A DNA stretch of 64,000 nucleotides from Naegleria lovaniensis (GCF_003324165.1 NW_025407860.1:62001-126000), one strand, 5' to 3'; shown: positions 36,979-48,382, counted from the first letter of the stretch. The notes: generated by a model not told the origin, from the sequence alone. Numbers and translations: made by a program.

Positions 36979-37641
36979 TTACAGATGCTGGATTGCTCTG
37001 GTACAATTTGATGTCGAGCAGTTGAGAGATTCTATATGGTTTTTGTTGGTGGGCACTTCCTGAGGAACATTGTCTTTCTCGAGGTTGTTCAATAGAGTCA
37101 TCAATTCATTGAAAACATCTTCCAGAGTGCGCTTATGAGTACCTCCTATATACAACTTGATTCCTTGTGGGTTGAGCTTGTTGTGGTATCTGAAACCATA
37201 CTTTTTAATAAACGCATCAATATCTTTTTTGTTTCTTTTGGTAGCCCATGTTTTTAAAAACTCGGGCAATGCATGTTTTGCCCCTTCAACATCGTTCCAA
37301 TTGGCTGCAGTGAGGCATTTCTTGCAGTTGTCATTTTGTTGCGGGGTGGCATGAAGAATCCTCGTTTTCAAGTCTTGATCCACGTCACTATCCTCAATCA
37401 CTTTTAGAAAACTGTTGACGTCGCATGAGAGTACCAAGCTCTGTAAACAAGTATCGAGTTTGCCCCCAGAAAGAAAATTTAAAGTTTTTTCTACCCATTC
37501 TACATTACCTCGGCCTTTCATGTGTGCACATTTTTTCTTTTCGTTAAGCAAGCGCAACACAATCGCTGGTGTAGCGAGGGTAGTGATGATGGGCTCACCT
37601 GCTCTGCCAGAGCAACAGCGTAACAAATAGCTACTCGCTCA
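36979..37641 (-). CDS. orphan protein, about 215 residues
   Basis: Open frame on the minus strand without an early ATG: the first in-frame ATG is at 37521 (MKGRGNVEW, 181 residues), but protein-like sequence starts upstream (LLRCCSGRAGEPIITTLATPAIVLRLLNEKKK), so a 5' exon probably exists. I do not recognise the family. The sequence is helical and charged, with Cys pairs (CKKC) near the middle and a conserved-looking RNKKDIDAFIKKYGFRYHNKLNPQGIKLY segment. The 3' end is 160 bp from the kinase-like gene's end, and the two converge. Confidence 0.45.
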
Positions 37642-37850
37642 CATTTTATTATGAAACGTTGCTTCACCTTATTGGTTCAAAAAAAAAACACCTCATCTCT
37701 GAGACCTGTTCGCCAAAGCAGCCAATGAAATGCGGTGAAGAACTCTTCAAGTAAAATCATTGGATTCATGAACAATAATAAATTTATTATTGGAAATCAT
37801 CATGTGCTTTTTCAGCACCAATGTCCATACAACAATGATCTACGACGGAA

Positions 37851-40667
37851 TTAATTCACCTTAGTCTTTTCATACATTTCATCAATATCCTTCTGGAATG
37901 TATCTCTCAACTTGTTTCTCACCAAACTCAACTTGGGTGTGGTACATCCAGGATAAAACTCAAAGTCTCGAGGAATCAATTTGATAGCCTTCACCATTTC
38001 AAATCCTAATAATTTACATTCCTTTCCAACACGTTCCAATTCTTTGAGAATCATTTTGTTGATTTCTGGATCGGCACATAACTTCTCCAAGTTTTGTAAT
38101 TGATCTTGTTCAGACATGGCAGAGACAGCTCCTTGATGAGAGACTTTTCCATTGGTGATGGCCCAATCGAGTAATTTGAGACCGTTCACAGCAACGACAC
38201 CGACGAGGAAGGTCTTGTAGGAATCTCCATAGATCCAAATACGTGAGACATAATTAGCTTTGCTTAGTTTGCCTTCAATGTTTTCAGCTGCTACATATTC
38301 ACCTTGAGCTGTTGTTGTTGTTGTTGTGATTGAAAAATGTTGTTGTAAAAATCATTGAAAACAAGTACAATGATGATAATAATACAAAAGATCCATAGGA
38401 CATGATGTAAGAGAAATCATTGGATGACATTGGTAAACGTGAACAATTCTCAAAGAAAACTTACCAAGTTTGAAAATATTCTTCTTTCTGTCAACAATCG
38501 AAAGTGTTCCTGTTGGATTCCATCGACCAATGTCACCAGTGTGGAACCAACCATCTTCGTCATAGACTTCACGAGTTTTTTCTTCTTCCTTGTAATAGCC
38601 AAGTGAAATATTTGGACCACGAATACAAATTTCTCCAGAATTGTTATCCTTGTTGGAATAGTTCATTTCTGGAACATCTACAAGTTTGATTTCCAAACAT
38701 GGTAACAAACAACCTCCATGACCAGTAGAAAAATCGTATGGAATTTGAATGGTAGATCCAGCACATGTTTCCTATTCATATGTAATAAATGTTTCCAAAT
38801 TATTTCGTTGAATCACAAATCACGATGTGTGTATGCATGTGCGAATGAGATAGACACACAGTTGCATTGAATCATTGAACCCAAATTAAACACATGTTCA
38901 ATTTCATATACACACACACGCACACAAAAAAAAACTTACAGTCAATCCATAACCTTGAACAACAGGACATCCAAACACTACAGAAATAAATTGTTGAACT
39001 TCCTTTCTCAAAGGTGCACCTCCTGAAAGAATTCCACGAAGTCGACCTCCAACCGCTTGTTTCACTTTCTTGAAGACCAGAGCATCCAAAATTGGAGTCT
39101 TGACTTCAACACCGTGTTGTTGCATATATTTCAACTTTTGAGAATATGCCTTATTGAAGATCATTTGAGCAATCTTCTTCTTTTGTTTGATTTGATCATT
39201 AATTCCATCGTAGAGACGATCCAACACACGAGGAACAGCAGGTAACAAGGTAGGTTGAATAATACCAATATCATCTTTGAGTTTTTTCACATCACCACGC
39301 CAATAACCAATACTGCCACCCACTTGTAAGAAGGCCATTTCAGCAACTCTTTCTAAAATGTGAGCCAATGGTAAATAACTCACGACACGATCCGTCTCAT
39401 TGATTCTCATGAGGTTACAGTGAACACCTGCAACTGTGGAAACAATGTTGAGATGTGTGAGCATGACACCTTTTGGCATTCCTGTCGTACCTGAAGTGTA
39501 CATGATGGTAGCAATGTCAACGGAACGAGGAGGAGTAGGAGGAACACGTTTTTCACCACTTCCCAATTGCAAGGCCTCTTCGAAGGTGAATAATTTAACA
39601 GAGTCTTTGGTCTTGGTTTTGAATTCTTCTTTCCACTTTTGAACGTCTTGGTCATAGTTTGGATTTTCATGATTTTTGAACAAGATGACAAATTTCAAAT
39701 ATTCACATTGATTGACCCACTTCAAGACATTTTTGGAAAAGACATCATCACCACTGACAAACAAGGCAACGACTTCACCATGATTCATAATGTAGACTGA
39801 AGACTCTTCTCCCAATGTATCATAAAGAGCAATAGTCACTAGTGATTGTGTGTGACAAGCCTCAGAAGTAATTTGCCATTCAGGACGATTCTTTGAATAA
39901 ATACCAACGTGATAATGAGGAGCAAGACCCAAATTTCTCAAAGCAGATCCCAAATCCAAAGTCTTTTCTTTCACTTGAGAGAAGGTTTCAAATTTCATTC
40001 CTAGAGACTTCTTTCCAGTTTGAGAATCTGTCACCTCGGTAATGACACCCAAACATTCTCTATTTGGGTATTTCTCAGCTGCCAATCTAAAAGCATCGTA
40101 GGCAGTGTAAATTTGTTTGGCATCTCCCTCCTTATCGATCATTCCATCGACCAAATAATCTTTAAAATCAGCACGTCTTCGGATTGGATGGTTTTGAGCG
40201 TCTTTTCCAACTTCCACAGTTTGAGTCTTGAGAATGGGAGTTGGATCCAAAGCACGGACATTGGCTGCACACTTGACATTCATCTTGTATTCTTTAATGA
40301 CATCACGTTCATTGATGAATACGACTGGATCTTTCTTTTCAAAGAATTCCTTCACTTGATTAGTGGCATTTGACGATGTTTCTGTTGTGATGGTGGTGGC
40401 GGTGGTGGCACTAACATCTCCCTGATGAGGAGTAAAATCTAGATTAACATCTAATTGAGAAGCCTCACCACTCACAGACAAGCGAGTATCTGAGAAGGTG
40501 GTTTGATCTTCAGTATCAACCGAAGTTGACATATTGTTGGTATGAGTCGATGCATCAGGAGGAGATGAAGTTGGATGTTCCTCTTGCTGCTTTAAAGAAT
40601 TATGATCTTGATGATGATCCGTAGGGGATGAAGAACTTGCTTCAACGGTTGAAACCGAAGTACTCAT
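37851..40667 (-). CDS. ACSL: long-chain acyl-CoA synthetase
   Basis: Three exons: 40667..38940, 38771..38465 and 38308..37851, 830 residues. About 130 disordered Ser/Thr residues precede the enzyme, making it longer than typical ACSLs (650-720). Signatures: [20 protein letters not shown] (ATP/AMP loop), [12 protein letters not shown], a YGLTETCAGST motif rebuilt across the first intron, [44 protein letters not shown] (adenylation and fatty-acyl linker), and a C-terminal Lys-rich domain. It activates fatty acids to acyl-CoA through an acyl-adenylate. No PTS1 is visible, so peroxisomal targeting is not indicated; ER or mitochondrial outer membrane is likelier by family. Confidence 0.93.
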
Positions 40668-41045
40668 TGTAATGATCAAAGAGGGTGAGACAAAAGGGCG
40701 AGGAGCGACTCAAGTTTGAAGATTTTTTTTGTTGTTGGGATTGCAGACGACAGGCTAACGATTGGAAAGGTTCATCGAATTGAACTGACAGTTGCCAACT
40801 GAAGTGGATTAAATAAGGGAGGACTGGCAACATTGGACTCAATCTCTTATCTGACTTTTATGGGAGAAAGTTCAGATAAATAACAGAGTAAATTTTACAC
40901 GGAGGGAGGGTTATTTGCACAGTCCTGGTAATTATATAAGACGGTTTTGTCGTCATTCTGATGGACTGAGAGGTCATGACTGATGTCGACATTCTGATGG
41001 ATGTTTATGAAGGTTCAAATATGAGGGTTGATTTGCAATTTAAAA
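40668..41045. other. divergent promoter region, about 380 bp
   Basis: Separates the acyl-CoA synthetase (minus) from the G-alpha-like gene (plus). Contains no ORF of note or repeat. An out-of-frame ATG at 41021 lies just upstream of the chosen start of the plus-strand gene. Confidence 0.5.
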
Positions 41046-42425
41046 ATGATGACTCGGAGCGGAACAGCATCGACTCCTTCATTTGATTATGGAGTGCTGA
41101 TATGCGGACCGACTTTTTCAGGTAAATCCACACTGCTCCGTTGGATTCAGAAACAGAAATTGTTGGCATTGATGGGATTGGCTGATGAAAATAATAATAA
41201 TCATACAACAGTCATGATGAATCAATCATCTTCCGTGGTGGAGGTTATGATCCGAGATGAAATTCTTAACCGTTGTTTCCGAGCCATGAAAGATGTATTG
41301 AATGAAATTAAATTCATAGAAGAACATTCAAGTCATCGTTCAACATGGAGCAATTATTCAGAATTAATGAACAATTATTCAAAACAGATGGAAATCATGA
41401 GAACAGTAACGTTTAGGCTTTCTCATCAGAATCGATCAGATATATTGAAAATCATTCGAGCTATGGAGGATTTATGGGCCGTTCCAATTGTAAAAATCAC
41501 GTACGAGCAAATGATGAAAGATGCTTATTTTTCTCCTTTATCTGCCACAAAGAACAATACAGAACCCACAAAAACTGAAAACTTTGGTGAAAATTTTCAC
41601 TTGTTATTCGAAAATTTGCATGCCTTACTTTCTACAAATAATTTTTCAAAAAGTGACATTACAATGAATTATTTGCTATCACATAACAAGATAATGGAGA
41701 TGCTTTTTCAAGCGTATTTTCCGAATAGCTTTTTTACATCATTTTCCATGACAGGAGTGGCGGATGACAAAGAAAAGAAAGATACACCATACATTAATGA
41801 AGACAAACCAATGATAGCACAATATGGGCAAAGAAAATGGTGTGTTAAAGTTGTATCATCACAAATCTCATATATTTCATTGGTCAGCCCTTTGGAGTTT
41901 AATGAAAGACGTGATTTAGCTCCAATTGTGCTATTTCTTGTTCCATTAGCAGATGTTGACACGTACAAGAAAAATGTACTCCTACTGAAAGTCTATATCA
42001 AAAACTTTATAAGCGTTTTGAGCACACCAGGAATACAGGTAGTGCTAATATTCACAAAAGTAGACATATTTGCAAAGAAGGTCATGACAGGAAGTATGAA
42101 AATTCTTGAACTATTCCCAGATTTTTCTGGCAATGAAAGAGATCCTTTACGAGTTTTCGAGCTTATATTCAACCAATTTTGGATTCAATGCAGAAGATAT
42201 CATGAAAATGTTCCATATTATGCTGTGAACTTGATTGATCAGGAAGAGAGTTCTCAATTTCTTTCAATTTTACTCGAGAGAGGATCTCCATACGGAACAC
42301 GATCGTTCATTTCTCGTCACTTGTTGAGCATGATGGAAGTGTCAATGAAGAACAACTTGAAAAATTCAGTTTCCAAGTGGCATGAATCAAAAACATATTT
42401 TTCGGATGTGATTGTGCACTTTTAA
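41046..42425 (+). CDS. degenerate heterotrimeric G-alpha-like protein
   Basis: Intronless, 459 residues from the ATG pair at 41046/41049. A P-loop (CGPTFSGKSTLLRWIQKQK) is followed by a helical insertion with FRAMKDVLNEI, then by a segment in the position of switch II (YISLVSPLEFNERRDLAPIVLFLVPLADVDTY). The latter parallels DVGGQRxERKKWxxxFxxVxxIIFxxxLxxYD but lacks the DVGGQ core. The guanine-specificity motif is FTKVD where NKxD is expected, and the TCAxDT region reads AVNLIDQEE. The C-terminal FPDFSGNERDPLRVFELIFNQF block fits G-alpha. It may bind nucleotide through the P-loop but is unlikely to cycle as a normal GTPase. Whether it couples to receptors is unknown. Confidence 0.6.
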   Translation: MMTRSGTASTPSFDYGVLICGPTFSGKSTLLRWIQKQKLLALMGLADENNNNHTTVMMNQSSSVVEVMIRDEILNRCFRAMKDVLNEIKFIEEHSSHRSTWSNYSELMNNYSKQMEIMRTVTFRLSHQNRSDILKIIRAMEDLWAVPIVKITYEQMMKDAYFSPLSATKNNTEPTKTENFGENFHLLFENLHALLSTNNFSKSDITMNYLLSHNKIMEMLFQAYFPNSFFTSFSMTGVADDKEKKDTPYINEDKPMIAQYGQRKWCVKVVSSQISYISLVSPLEFNERRDLAPIVLFLVPLADVDTYKKNVLLLKVYIKNFISVLSTPGIQVVLIFTKVDIFAKKVMTGSMKILELFPDFSGNERDPLRVFELIFNQFWIQCRRYHENVPYYAVNLIDQEESSQFLSILLERGSPYGTRSFISRHLLSMMEVSMKNNLKNSVSKWHESKTYFSDVIVHF

Positions 42426-42524
42426 AGACATGTACAATATGGCTTGGTGATAGTGTTTGGTGCTATCATGATATTCAAATGAGTTTATGAGAAAATGTAA
42501 CATTTTTACAGATCTTGATCTTGC

Positions 42525-43427
42525 TTAAACGGTCAATCTTTCCCTTAGCAATTCCTTAATTTTTCTTGCTCTCGATGAAGCCACAGCTCTGGCAGTGTAA
42601 CCTTTAGTCATTTGAACACTTGATCCATTCTTTAAAAGTGCAAAAATCTTTGCTGAAGGCTGTCCATTGACTCGAATCGACCAATCTTCTTGAATAACAA
42701 TATCACTGATGGAATGGTATGGTATTCTCTCTTCGCGATCTAAGCATCCAAAAGGAATGAATGCACCGTACAAATGAATAACCATCTCTTTGGACTTGTC
42801 ATCGAACACATAATCCGAATTTCTTTGAAATATTGCAAGCAACAAAAATGGAAGACCCAAAAAGGGGAATAATATTAAGAAGATACATCCAACTACACCT
42901 GTGATCCAAGCAAACTCATTACATCCAGCCTTCATGACGTAGTTTCCATCCGTATCTTGATTAAGCAAGCCGGCATTCTCGGTTGTGGGAGAGGAGACGA
43001 CCTGTACCGACGTATTCATCAAACCCTGAGGAATCGGCTCTACATTAGCCATGGAACCGGCGTTTGCTGAGGCTGTAGTGGTGTACACATACTGAACGGT
43101 TTGTGGTTGCAGTGTTGATTGAGGCACCTCATATGGAGTGTTGTTGGGCATTACGAGGTACACTTGTTGAGGTGGAGGTAATTGCATTGGCATTTGATAC
43201 TCAGTGGGCGGTTGCTGTTGTTGCTCTTTTGGATCAGTGGTCATTTGATATTGAACCATGTTTGAATCTATTTGATTTTCATATGTTGTTGAATTGTTGA
43301 TATTGGGATGATTGGGATCATAATCAGTGTTTTGTTGTATGAGGGTCATTTTTTTAAGGCACTGTTTTGCGAAGTACCGCCTCTTAAAGATCGCTCTTGT
43401 CAACATGGGATCATGGGCATGTACCAT
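42525..43427 (-). CDS. proline/glutamine-rich single-span or hairpin membrane protein
   Basis: Up to 300 residues from the ATG at 43427; a second ATG at 43349 (MTLIQQNTDYDP) would give 274 residues. The N-terminal half is low-complexity (Gln, Pro, Asn, Tyr: MPMQLPPPQQVYLVMP). A long hydrophobic region (WITGVVGCIFLILFPFLGLPFLLLAIF, about residues 177-203) could be one span or a re-entrant hairpin. The C-terminal domain, about 95 residues (DYVFDDKSKEMVIHLYGAFIPFGCLDREERIPYHSISDIVIQEDWSIRVNGQPSAKIFALL), looks like a PH-like or DUF-type bacterial membrane-associated beta domain. Family not recognised. Confidence 0.6.
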   Translation of the reverse strand: MVHAHDPMLTRAIFKRRYFAKQCLKKMTLIQQNTDYDPNHPNINNSTTYENQIDSNMVQYQMTTDPKEQQQQPPTEYQMPMQLPPPQQVYLVMPNNTPYEVPQSTLQPQTVQYVYTTTASANAGSMANVEPIPQGLMNTSVQVVSSPTTENAGLLNQDTDGNYVMKAGCNEFAWITGVVGCIFLILFPFLGLPFLLLAIFQRNSDYVFDDKSKEMVIHLYGAFIPFGCLDREERIPYHSISDIVIQEDWSIRVNGQPSAKIFALLKNGSSVQMTKGYTARAVASSRARKIKELLRERLTV

Positions 43428-43518
43428 TTACAATGCATTGGAATATTCAATGGCAAGTGTTGTTTTCACTTTGTGGCCTGTGAAAAACTTTTCGATTCCT
43501 TGCTCGCGACGTCATGTT

Positions 43519-43532
43519 GTTGGGGTTTGCCA
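43519..43532 (-). promoter_or_regulatory. shared upstream element TGGCAAACCCCAAC, copy 1
   Basis: On the minus strand, about 92 nt upstream of the ATG at 43427. The same 14-mer occurs about 90 nt upstream of the C2 gene start, supporting a cis-regulatory role and the longer start of the 42525..43427 gene. Confidence 0.4.
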
Positions 43533-43819
43533 GAGGACACCATGAAGTCTGCTAAAGTCTGCCAATTCAAAATTGAGCTTTTTCGGAGAAGGTAGTGGAC
43601 AACAAGCGGTTGGTAATACCGATTGGCTTGGACATTGGGATGCCGATTGTTTGGGCGATATTTAAATCGAATGAATAAAAGTCGTTAATTTTCGAAGCCA
43701 AGCAACAAACGCTTTGTTGTAATTAGCTGGCCAACGAATATCGTTTCAAGAATTTTTTGAATATTTTCGTTGAAAAAAATACTTTAACACCACCTTGTGC
43801 CAAACCTCTTTTAAAAACC

Positions 43820-44107
43820 ATGTCCGAACAGGCCTCTCAAACTAAAGTCTTCGTTTCTAACTTGCCATACAGAACCAACTGGGCTGCTTTGAAGGAACAC
43901 TTCAGCGCTGCTGGTAACGTTACTTATGCAAGAATCTTCACTGACTCTCAAACCAAGAGATCCAAGGGTATTGGTTTTGTTGAATTTGATACTCCTGAAG
44001 CTGCTGCTAAGGCTATCCAAATGTTCAACGAATCCGAATTCAATGCTAGAAAGATCTACGTCAGACAATTCCAAGAAAAGGAGAAGACTGAAGTTGCTCA
44101 ACAATAA
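43820..44107 (+). CDS. small single-RRM RNA-binding protein
   Basis: Encodes 95 residues from ATG 43820 (MSEQASQTKVFVSNLPYRTNW). One RRM fills the protein: RNP2 is KVFVSNLPY, RNP1 is KGIGFVEF, and the fold closes with ARKIYVRQFQEKEK. Codon use is clearly more biased (GCT, GGT, ACC, AAG) than in the neighbours, implying high expression. Such minimal RRM proteins bind single-stranded RNA or G-rich telomeric DNA; which applies here cannot be read from sequence. The 390-bp region upstream to 43427 holds its promoter and the one for the minus-strand neighbour. Confidence 0.85.
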   Translation: MSEQASQTKVFVSNLPYRTNWAALKEHFSAAGNVTYARIFTDSQTKRSKGIGFVEFDTPEAAAKAIQMFNESEFNARKIYVRQFQEKEKTEVAQQ

Positions 44108-44557
44108 ATGTTTTGGTCTAATTCAATATGGTTGAACGAACGCCTAAACACATTTCAAATTTTATTAATCCGCTCTGATGATTTTATTCCAACTGCTAGA
44201 TTAAAATTGAATTCATTCAATATATTTATTCATGCTTGCGTTGGTTATTTACTACTGGAGATTTTGTAGCCATTCAATGATGATGTGGGGTGATAAATTC
44301 AGTGTGATGATGCCGACTAAAAAGAGTTCATTCTTCATTTGTTTTGCCATCTTTGCCGACATTTGAAATGTTTGAAAACTTGAAACAAACAGCTTTACGT
44401 TTGCAGAGAGACCCAAGTCATCATCACGTGATTGTCATCTTCCTCAGCTAGGTTTGGCAAACCCCAACGATTTTGAATTATTTCAAAGAATTTAATTTTT
44501 ATCATTTGTTGAGCATCATAACACAATTCACCACCCAAAATTGGCAAGTTTTAAAAG
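44108..44557. other. intergenic, about 450 bp
   Basis: 3' flank of the RRM gene and promoter of the C2 gene. Several TGATGA motifs occur but no paired C/D-box arrangement. Contains the second copy of the TGGCAAACCCCAAC element. Confidence 0.5.
44455..44468 (+). promoter_or_regulatory. shared upstream element TGGCAAACCCCAAC, copy 2
   Basis: Ends about 90 nt before the C2 gene ATG at 44558. Exact inverted match of 43519..43532, so both copies point towards their own gene. Confidence 0.4.
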
Positions 44558-46127
44558 ATGACAACCCAGCATATTGGTGTTGATTTATCTTCTTCCGAGC
44601 TCTCCAGAACAAATTCTGTTGCTACTCGTTCTTCCTCTATTCTTCAAAACACCATAACCACCTCTTCGGCTCCTCTCCTCACCGATGATATCATTGAAAT
44701 TAAAATCATCAAAGCAAATTCTCTTCCTGTGGCCGACCTCAACGGATTCTCGGATCCCTACTGTGAGGTTTATGTGGATGACGTTTCTTTATCTCATCAA
44801 CAACAACAACAACAGCATAATGATACTGAACAACCGCAACAACAACTGAACGCTTCCGAAAAATTGAGATCATCTTCTTTTCATTCATCGGTTGTGGGAA
44901 ACCACAATCATGGATCCACTTTGGATGAATCAACCAATGATAGCGTCCATCCGGGTTGTCTTTTCAAAACCAATGTGATTAAGAAAAATTTAGATCCATC
45001 GTGGAATGAAACCTTTACGCTGAATCCTCTCAAAGATTACACGAACCAAATCAAGATTAAATTTGTCGTCATGGACTGGGATCGATTTTCAAAGGTAATT
45101 ATTATTTGATGATGAAAGCTAAAATGATTATTATTATATTTCATTGTTGCATGATGATGATTATTCATCTAGGATGTAAGTGTTTAATTTAGTACAAACA
45201 TAGCGTTTATTGAAATTTATTGTGAATCATGAAGGATTTTCTCGGATCAGCCTCTCTGGTCATTACGAACAAATATGTAGCAAATACGGAACATGTGGTA
45301 GATTTAAAATTGGAAAATAGTGAAAACAAGGGAACTCTGACAGTTTCATTCAAAATTAATCGTTCACGAGAGAATATTAAGGTTGCCCGATTGAGAGATG
45401 GAATGGTCAACCAAGCTCAGCAATTTAAGGGTTTTAACTTGTCTTGCTTGTCGTCGAGTAATGATAAGAATCGTATTGTTTCAGGTGAGTAGTGGCAAGT
45501 CGAATTCGACTTGACAAATATGATTCCTTGTTCATAACAAATGCAATTCCTTATAACTTTATTGGGATTTAAAAAATTAATGAATCATTGGGATTGAATA
45601 TGTACACATACCAACATTGAATGTCACCTATATTCATAGTTTCAATTCCAATATTGCAATACCAAATTATTCAGCATGATGGTCCATTGCTGCAAATTGA
45701 GACAGCCTTTAGCGCCCTCAGCAACGCAGCCAACGCATCCCAGAACAAGTTACAAACGGTACCCGATTCATTCATTATTCAATTGCATGATATTCATGGA
45801 AATTATGAACATGAAAAGAATACATTTATTGAGAATGAAATTGGAAAATTACAAAAAGCATCTTCAAAGTTTCAGGTCATTGAAAAGAACGTGGACGTTA
45901 CAACAAGTTTTGGGAAAATTTTTGGGGGAGTAAACCTCGGTGAGAGTGAAATTCAAGCAGTTCATACTTTTATGTATCAAATCAATGATGATATGGTACA
46001 TGTGACCTCTGTGCAGTTTCATGTACATTTTTTGATCACTGTTATTTATTCTTCACGACAATATGACATGAGTACGGAGAGAGAGTTACAAATACAGTAC
46101 ATGCTAACCAACATGAAACTATTGTAG
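44558..46127 (+). CDS. C2-domain protein with a probable 3-nt microexon
   Basis: Exons 44558..45094, 45173..45175 (a single GAT codon), 45235..45484 and 45640..46127; 425 residues. The C2 domain starts at residue 46 with IEIKIIKANSLPVADLNGFSDPYCEVYV, is interrupted by a Gln/Asn/His insert of about 55 residues, and resumes at LFKTNVIKKNLDPSWNETF and FVVMDWDRFSK. The GAT codon, flanked by CTAG and GTAAGT, completes DRFSK-D-DFLGSA with the normal C2 spacing between calcium-ligand aspartates. The C-terminal 230 residues are of unknown family. Calcium-dependent membrane binding is likely since the aspartates are kept. If the microexon is skipped the frame is kept but one Asp is lost. Confidence 0.75.
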
Positions 46128-46183
46128 CATTATCATTTTTCTACAAGTTGATAATGACCTACTAACTTCAGGAACGAACATGT

Positions 46184-48382
46184 TCATTGTAGCTCAGTGA
46201 TCCAAGTTTTCTCAGGAATGACAACTTGTCCTATTTTTTCTAAATTCAATTCTGTGTTTTGCTTGTAATTTTCTGAGAATAAACTTTTAAGCTTGTCTGA
46301 TTGCAGTTCAGAGTAACACGTGTCTGAGATGTGAATTTGATTGGTTTTTCCTGTTGCTTCTATTAGTTGAGCAATCTCAACTCCCTGTTGAGTATGTTGA
46401 CATAATTATGTAAAATAAATATCAATAAAATGATTGCCATAACAACATACCTTTCCAAATAAATCGTAAGTCTGTTTTGTTCTTCCAACAACACCTGCAA
46501 TGATATCGCCACTGCTATGAATTCCAATGCGTACATGTAGCTCTGTGGGCTCGTGCTTTTTGCAAAAATGTTGAATGACACGAATCATGGCTAGTCCTCC
46601 CTTAACAATTTTGTCTGCATGTTCTGGGTCGTATTTGGGTATTCCACTTGCTAAAAAGTAGCAGTCACCAATGGTTTTAATTTTTTCCAATTGGAAAGCG
46701 GTGCAAACATCATCAAAGCTGCCAAATATTTCGTGAAGCATGCTTACTACCTCTTCTGGCCGTTTTCCATTAGACATTTTGGTGAAACCAACAATGTCAC
46801 AAAATAGCACACTATTAAAGATAAAACAATGGTAATTAAAGACAAATTCTAAAATATTCCCTCACATACCTGCATAGATCAAAGACGTCTATAACTTTCT
46901 CCCCTAAACTGATACGTTGAGCCACGTTTTTGGGGAAAATTTTGTCTGCTAATCTTGTCAATTGTTCTTCTTTGGTAAGGGTATTTTTTAAATCCCTAAT
47001 AAATCCAACAAAAGAAGACACACCCGAGCTAGGGTCAATGATTTCAGAAACTCTCAACTCGATACGAATTGATTTACCCTTCTTGTTTTAGCTTTGAGCA
47101 TACGTGTCTTGTCTACAACGCGTTTTTCACCAGTTTTCTGATATCTTGATAAGTAATAGTCGTGTTTTGCTCTATCCTTGTCATTGCATAACATTTTAAC
47201 ATTTTTACCTATGGCTTCCTTCTTCTGATAACCAAAGGTATATGAACAAGCACCATTGAACGTTTGAATTATGCCCACTTGCGAGATTGAAACGATAGGA
47301 ATAACGGAAAGATCTGTAATCGCTTCATAGACTTGTCTCATGGCCATTTCCTTTTTTCCTTCCGCAGATTCTTTCACCACCTCCATATAAGCTACAAAGT
47401 TTTCGGCTCCCAATTTGTTAATGCAGGTAAACCGACACTTTACAGAAAAAAATGTTTTCAGAACGGTTGACTTTGCCTTCAGGGTTCTGATTTTCATCAG
47501 GGACTCCTTTCTCTTTTTTGATTCTTCAGGCGAAAAATTCTTGGGTAAAGAGGACATTGATCCAGAGCTGCTTATGTTTCTTCCAGTGTATTCCTCTATT
47601 AAGCTATGAATCTCATAAACAGATTCCTCCAAGAACAGATCAGCCACATGCTCTCCAAGCACTGAAAACGAATAGACACCAAATAAATCTTCTGCTTCCT
47701 TGTTGAGGTACACCAGAGTTGCAAAATTATCAAAAATAATAACTGGAAAGCCACACATCATGAATTGAGCCATGAGCGTATTCAATTGAATGAAATCCTT
47801 TTGATGCGTTGTCATAGCTCCAGATGTTGTAACTCCATCGGACGTCATGTGGCTTTGTGTGTCAGACATGTCGTCGCTACCGGTGCTCAGTGTATCAAAA
47901 CTAGCAGAATCCAGCAATTTGTTTCTTGAGGCCATTGTGCTTGCAAGTCTTCGACTGATACCTCGTTTCCGCACAGCAGAATCGGTAAGGTTGGGAGAGC
48001 TGAGAGTATTGTTCTGTTGAAGCAACATCTTTTGTGAGGACGATGATTGTTCAGAATAATACGAGCCGACTAGGGAAGAAGAATTCATTTCGCTCAGTTT
48101 AGGATGCCGAGGCTGAGCATTATGGGAAGAATAGACTTGAACGGATCCAGCCTGGGTGGCTGTGGTGTCAATTTCATCTTCATCATCATCAAACAATTGA
48201 TCGTCATCAATGTTGTACTTTTGAGCCATTTTAGATAGGAGAAGCATTCTCTTAATTGCTTCTTGTTTTTCCTTAATGGTTGCAGCATTCAACTCTTCAT
48301 CTGGATCAACATACTCTTCATAATAACCATCCATTTCCTTCGCTTTGGAAGGAAGAGTGTCTAATAACGGACTTGAAGGCAT
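46184..48382 (-). CDS. PAS-PAS class III nucleotide cyclase with altered catalytic residues
   Basis: Exons run 48382..46870, 46811..46451 and 46384..46184, about 690 residues. A disordered N-terminus precedes two PAS domains (about residues 205-340 and 345-470). An LADKIFPKNVAQRISLGEKVIDVFDLC linker leads to the cyclase homology domain: VLFCDIVGFTKMS and EKIKTIGDCYFLASGIP keep both metal-binding Asp residues. In the last exon, however, YDLFGKGVEIAQLIEATG aligns without gaps to YDLWGDTVNTASRMESTG, so the transition-state Asn and Arg are Glu and Leu. It should be a C1-like half-site partner or inactive as a homodimer. Reading also shifts frame by one base near 47079..47088 (TAAAACAAGAAGGG on the minus strand); no intron explains this, so it is a recent frameshift or a sequence error. 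Confidence 0.75.

Noticed and set aside
33358-37740. Weak inverted similarity (GGCTGCT-TGG and GGTCT-GAG) near 33366 and 37700, and A-run/CCTCATCTC repeats near 33454 and 37681, as possible ends of a mobile element
   Set aside because: Matches are short and interrupted, the two repeat types disagree in orientation, and no transposase is visible between them.
44108-44557. TGATGA motifs as a possible C/D-box snoRNA
   Set aside because: No paired D box or terminal stem could be identified.
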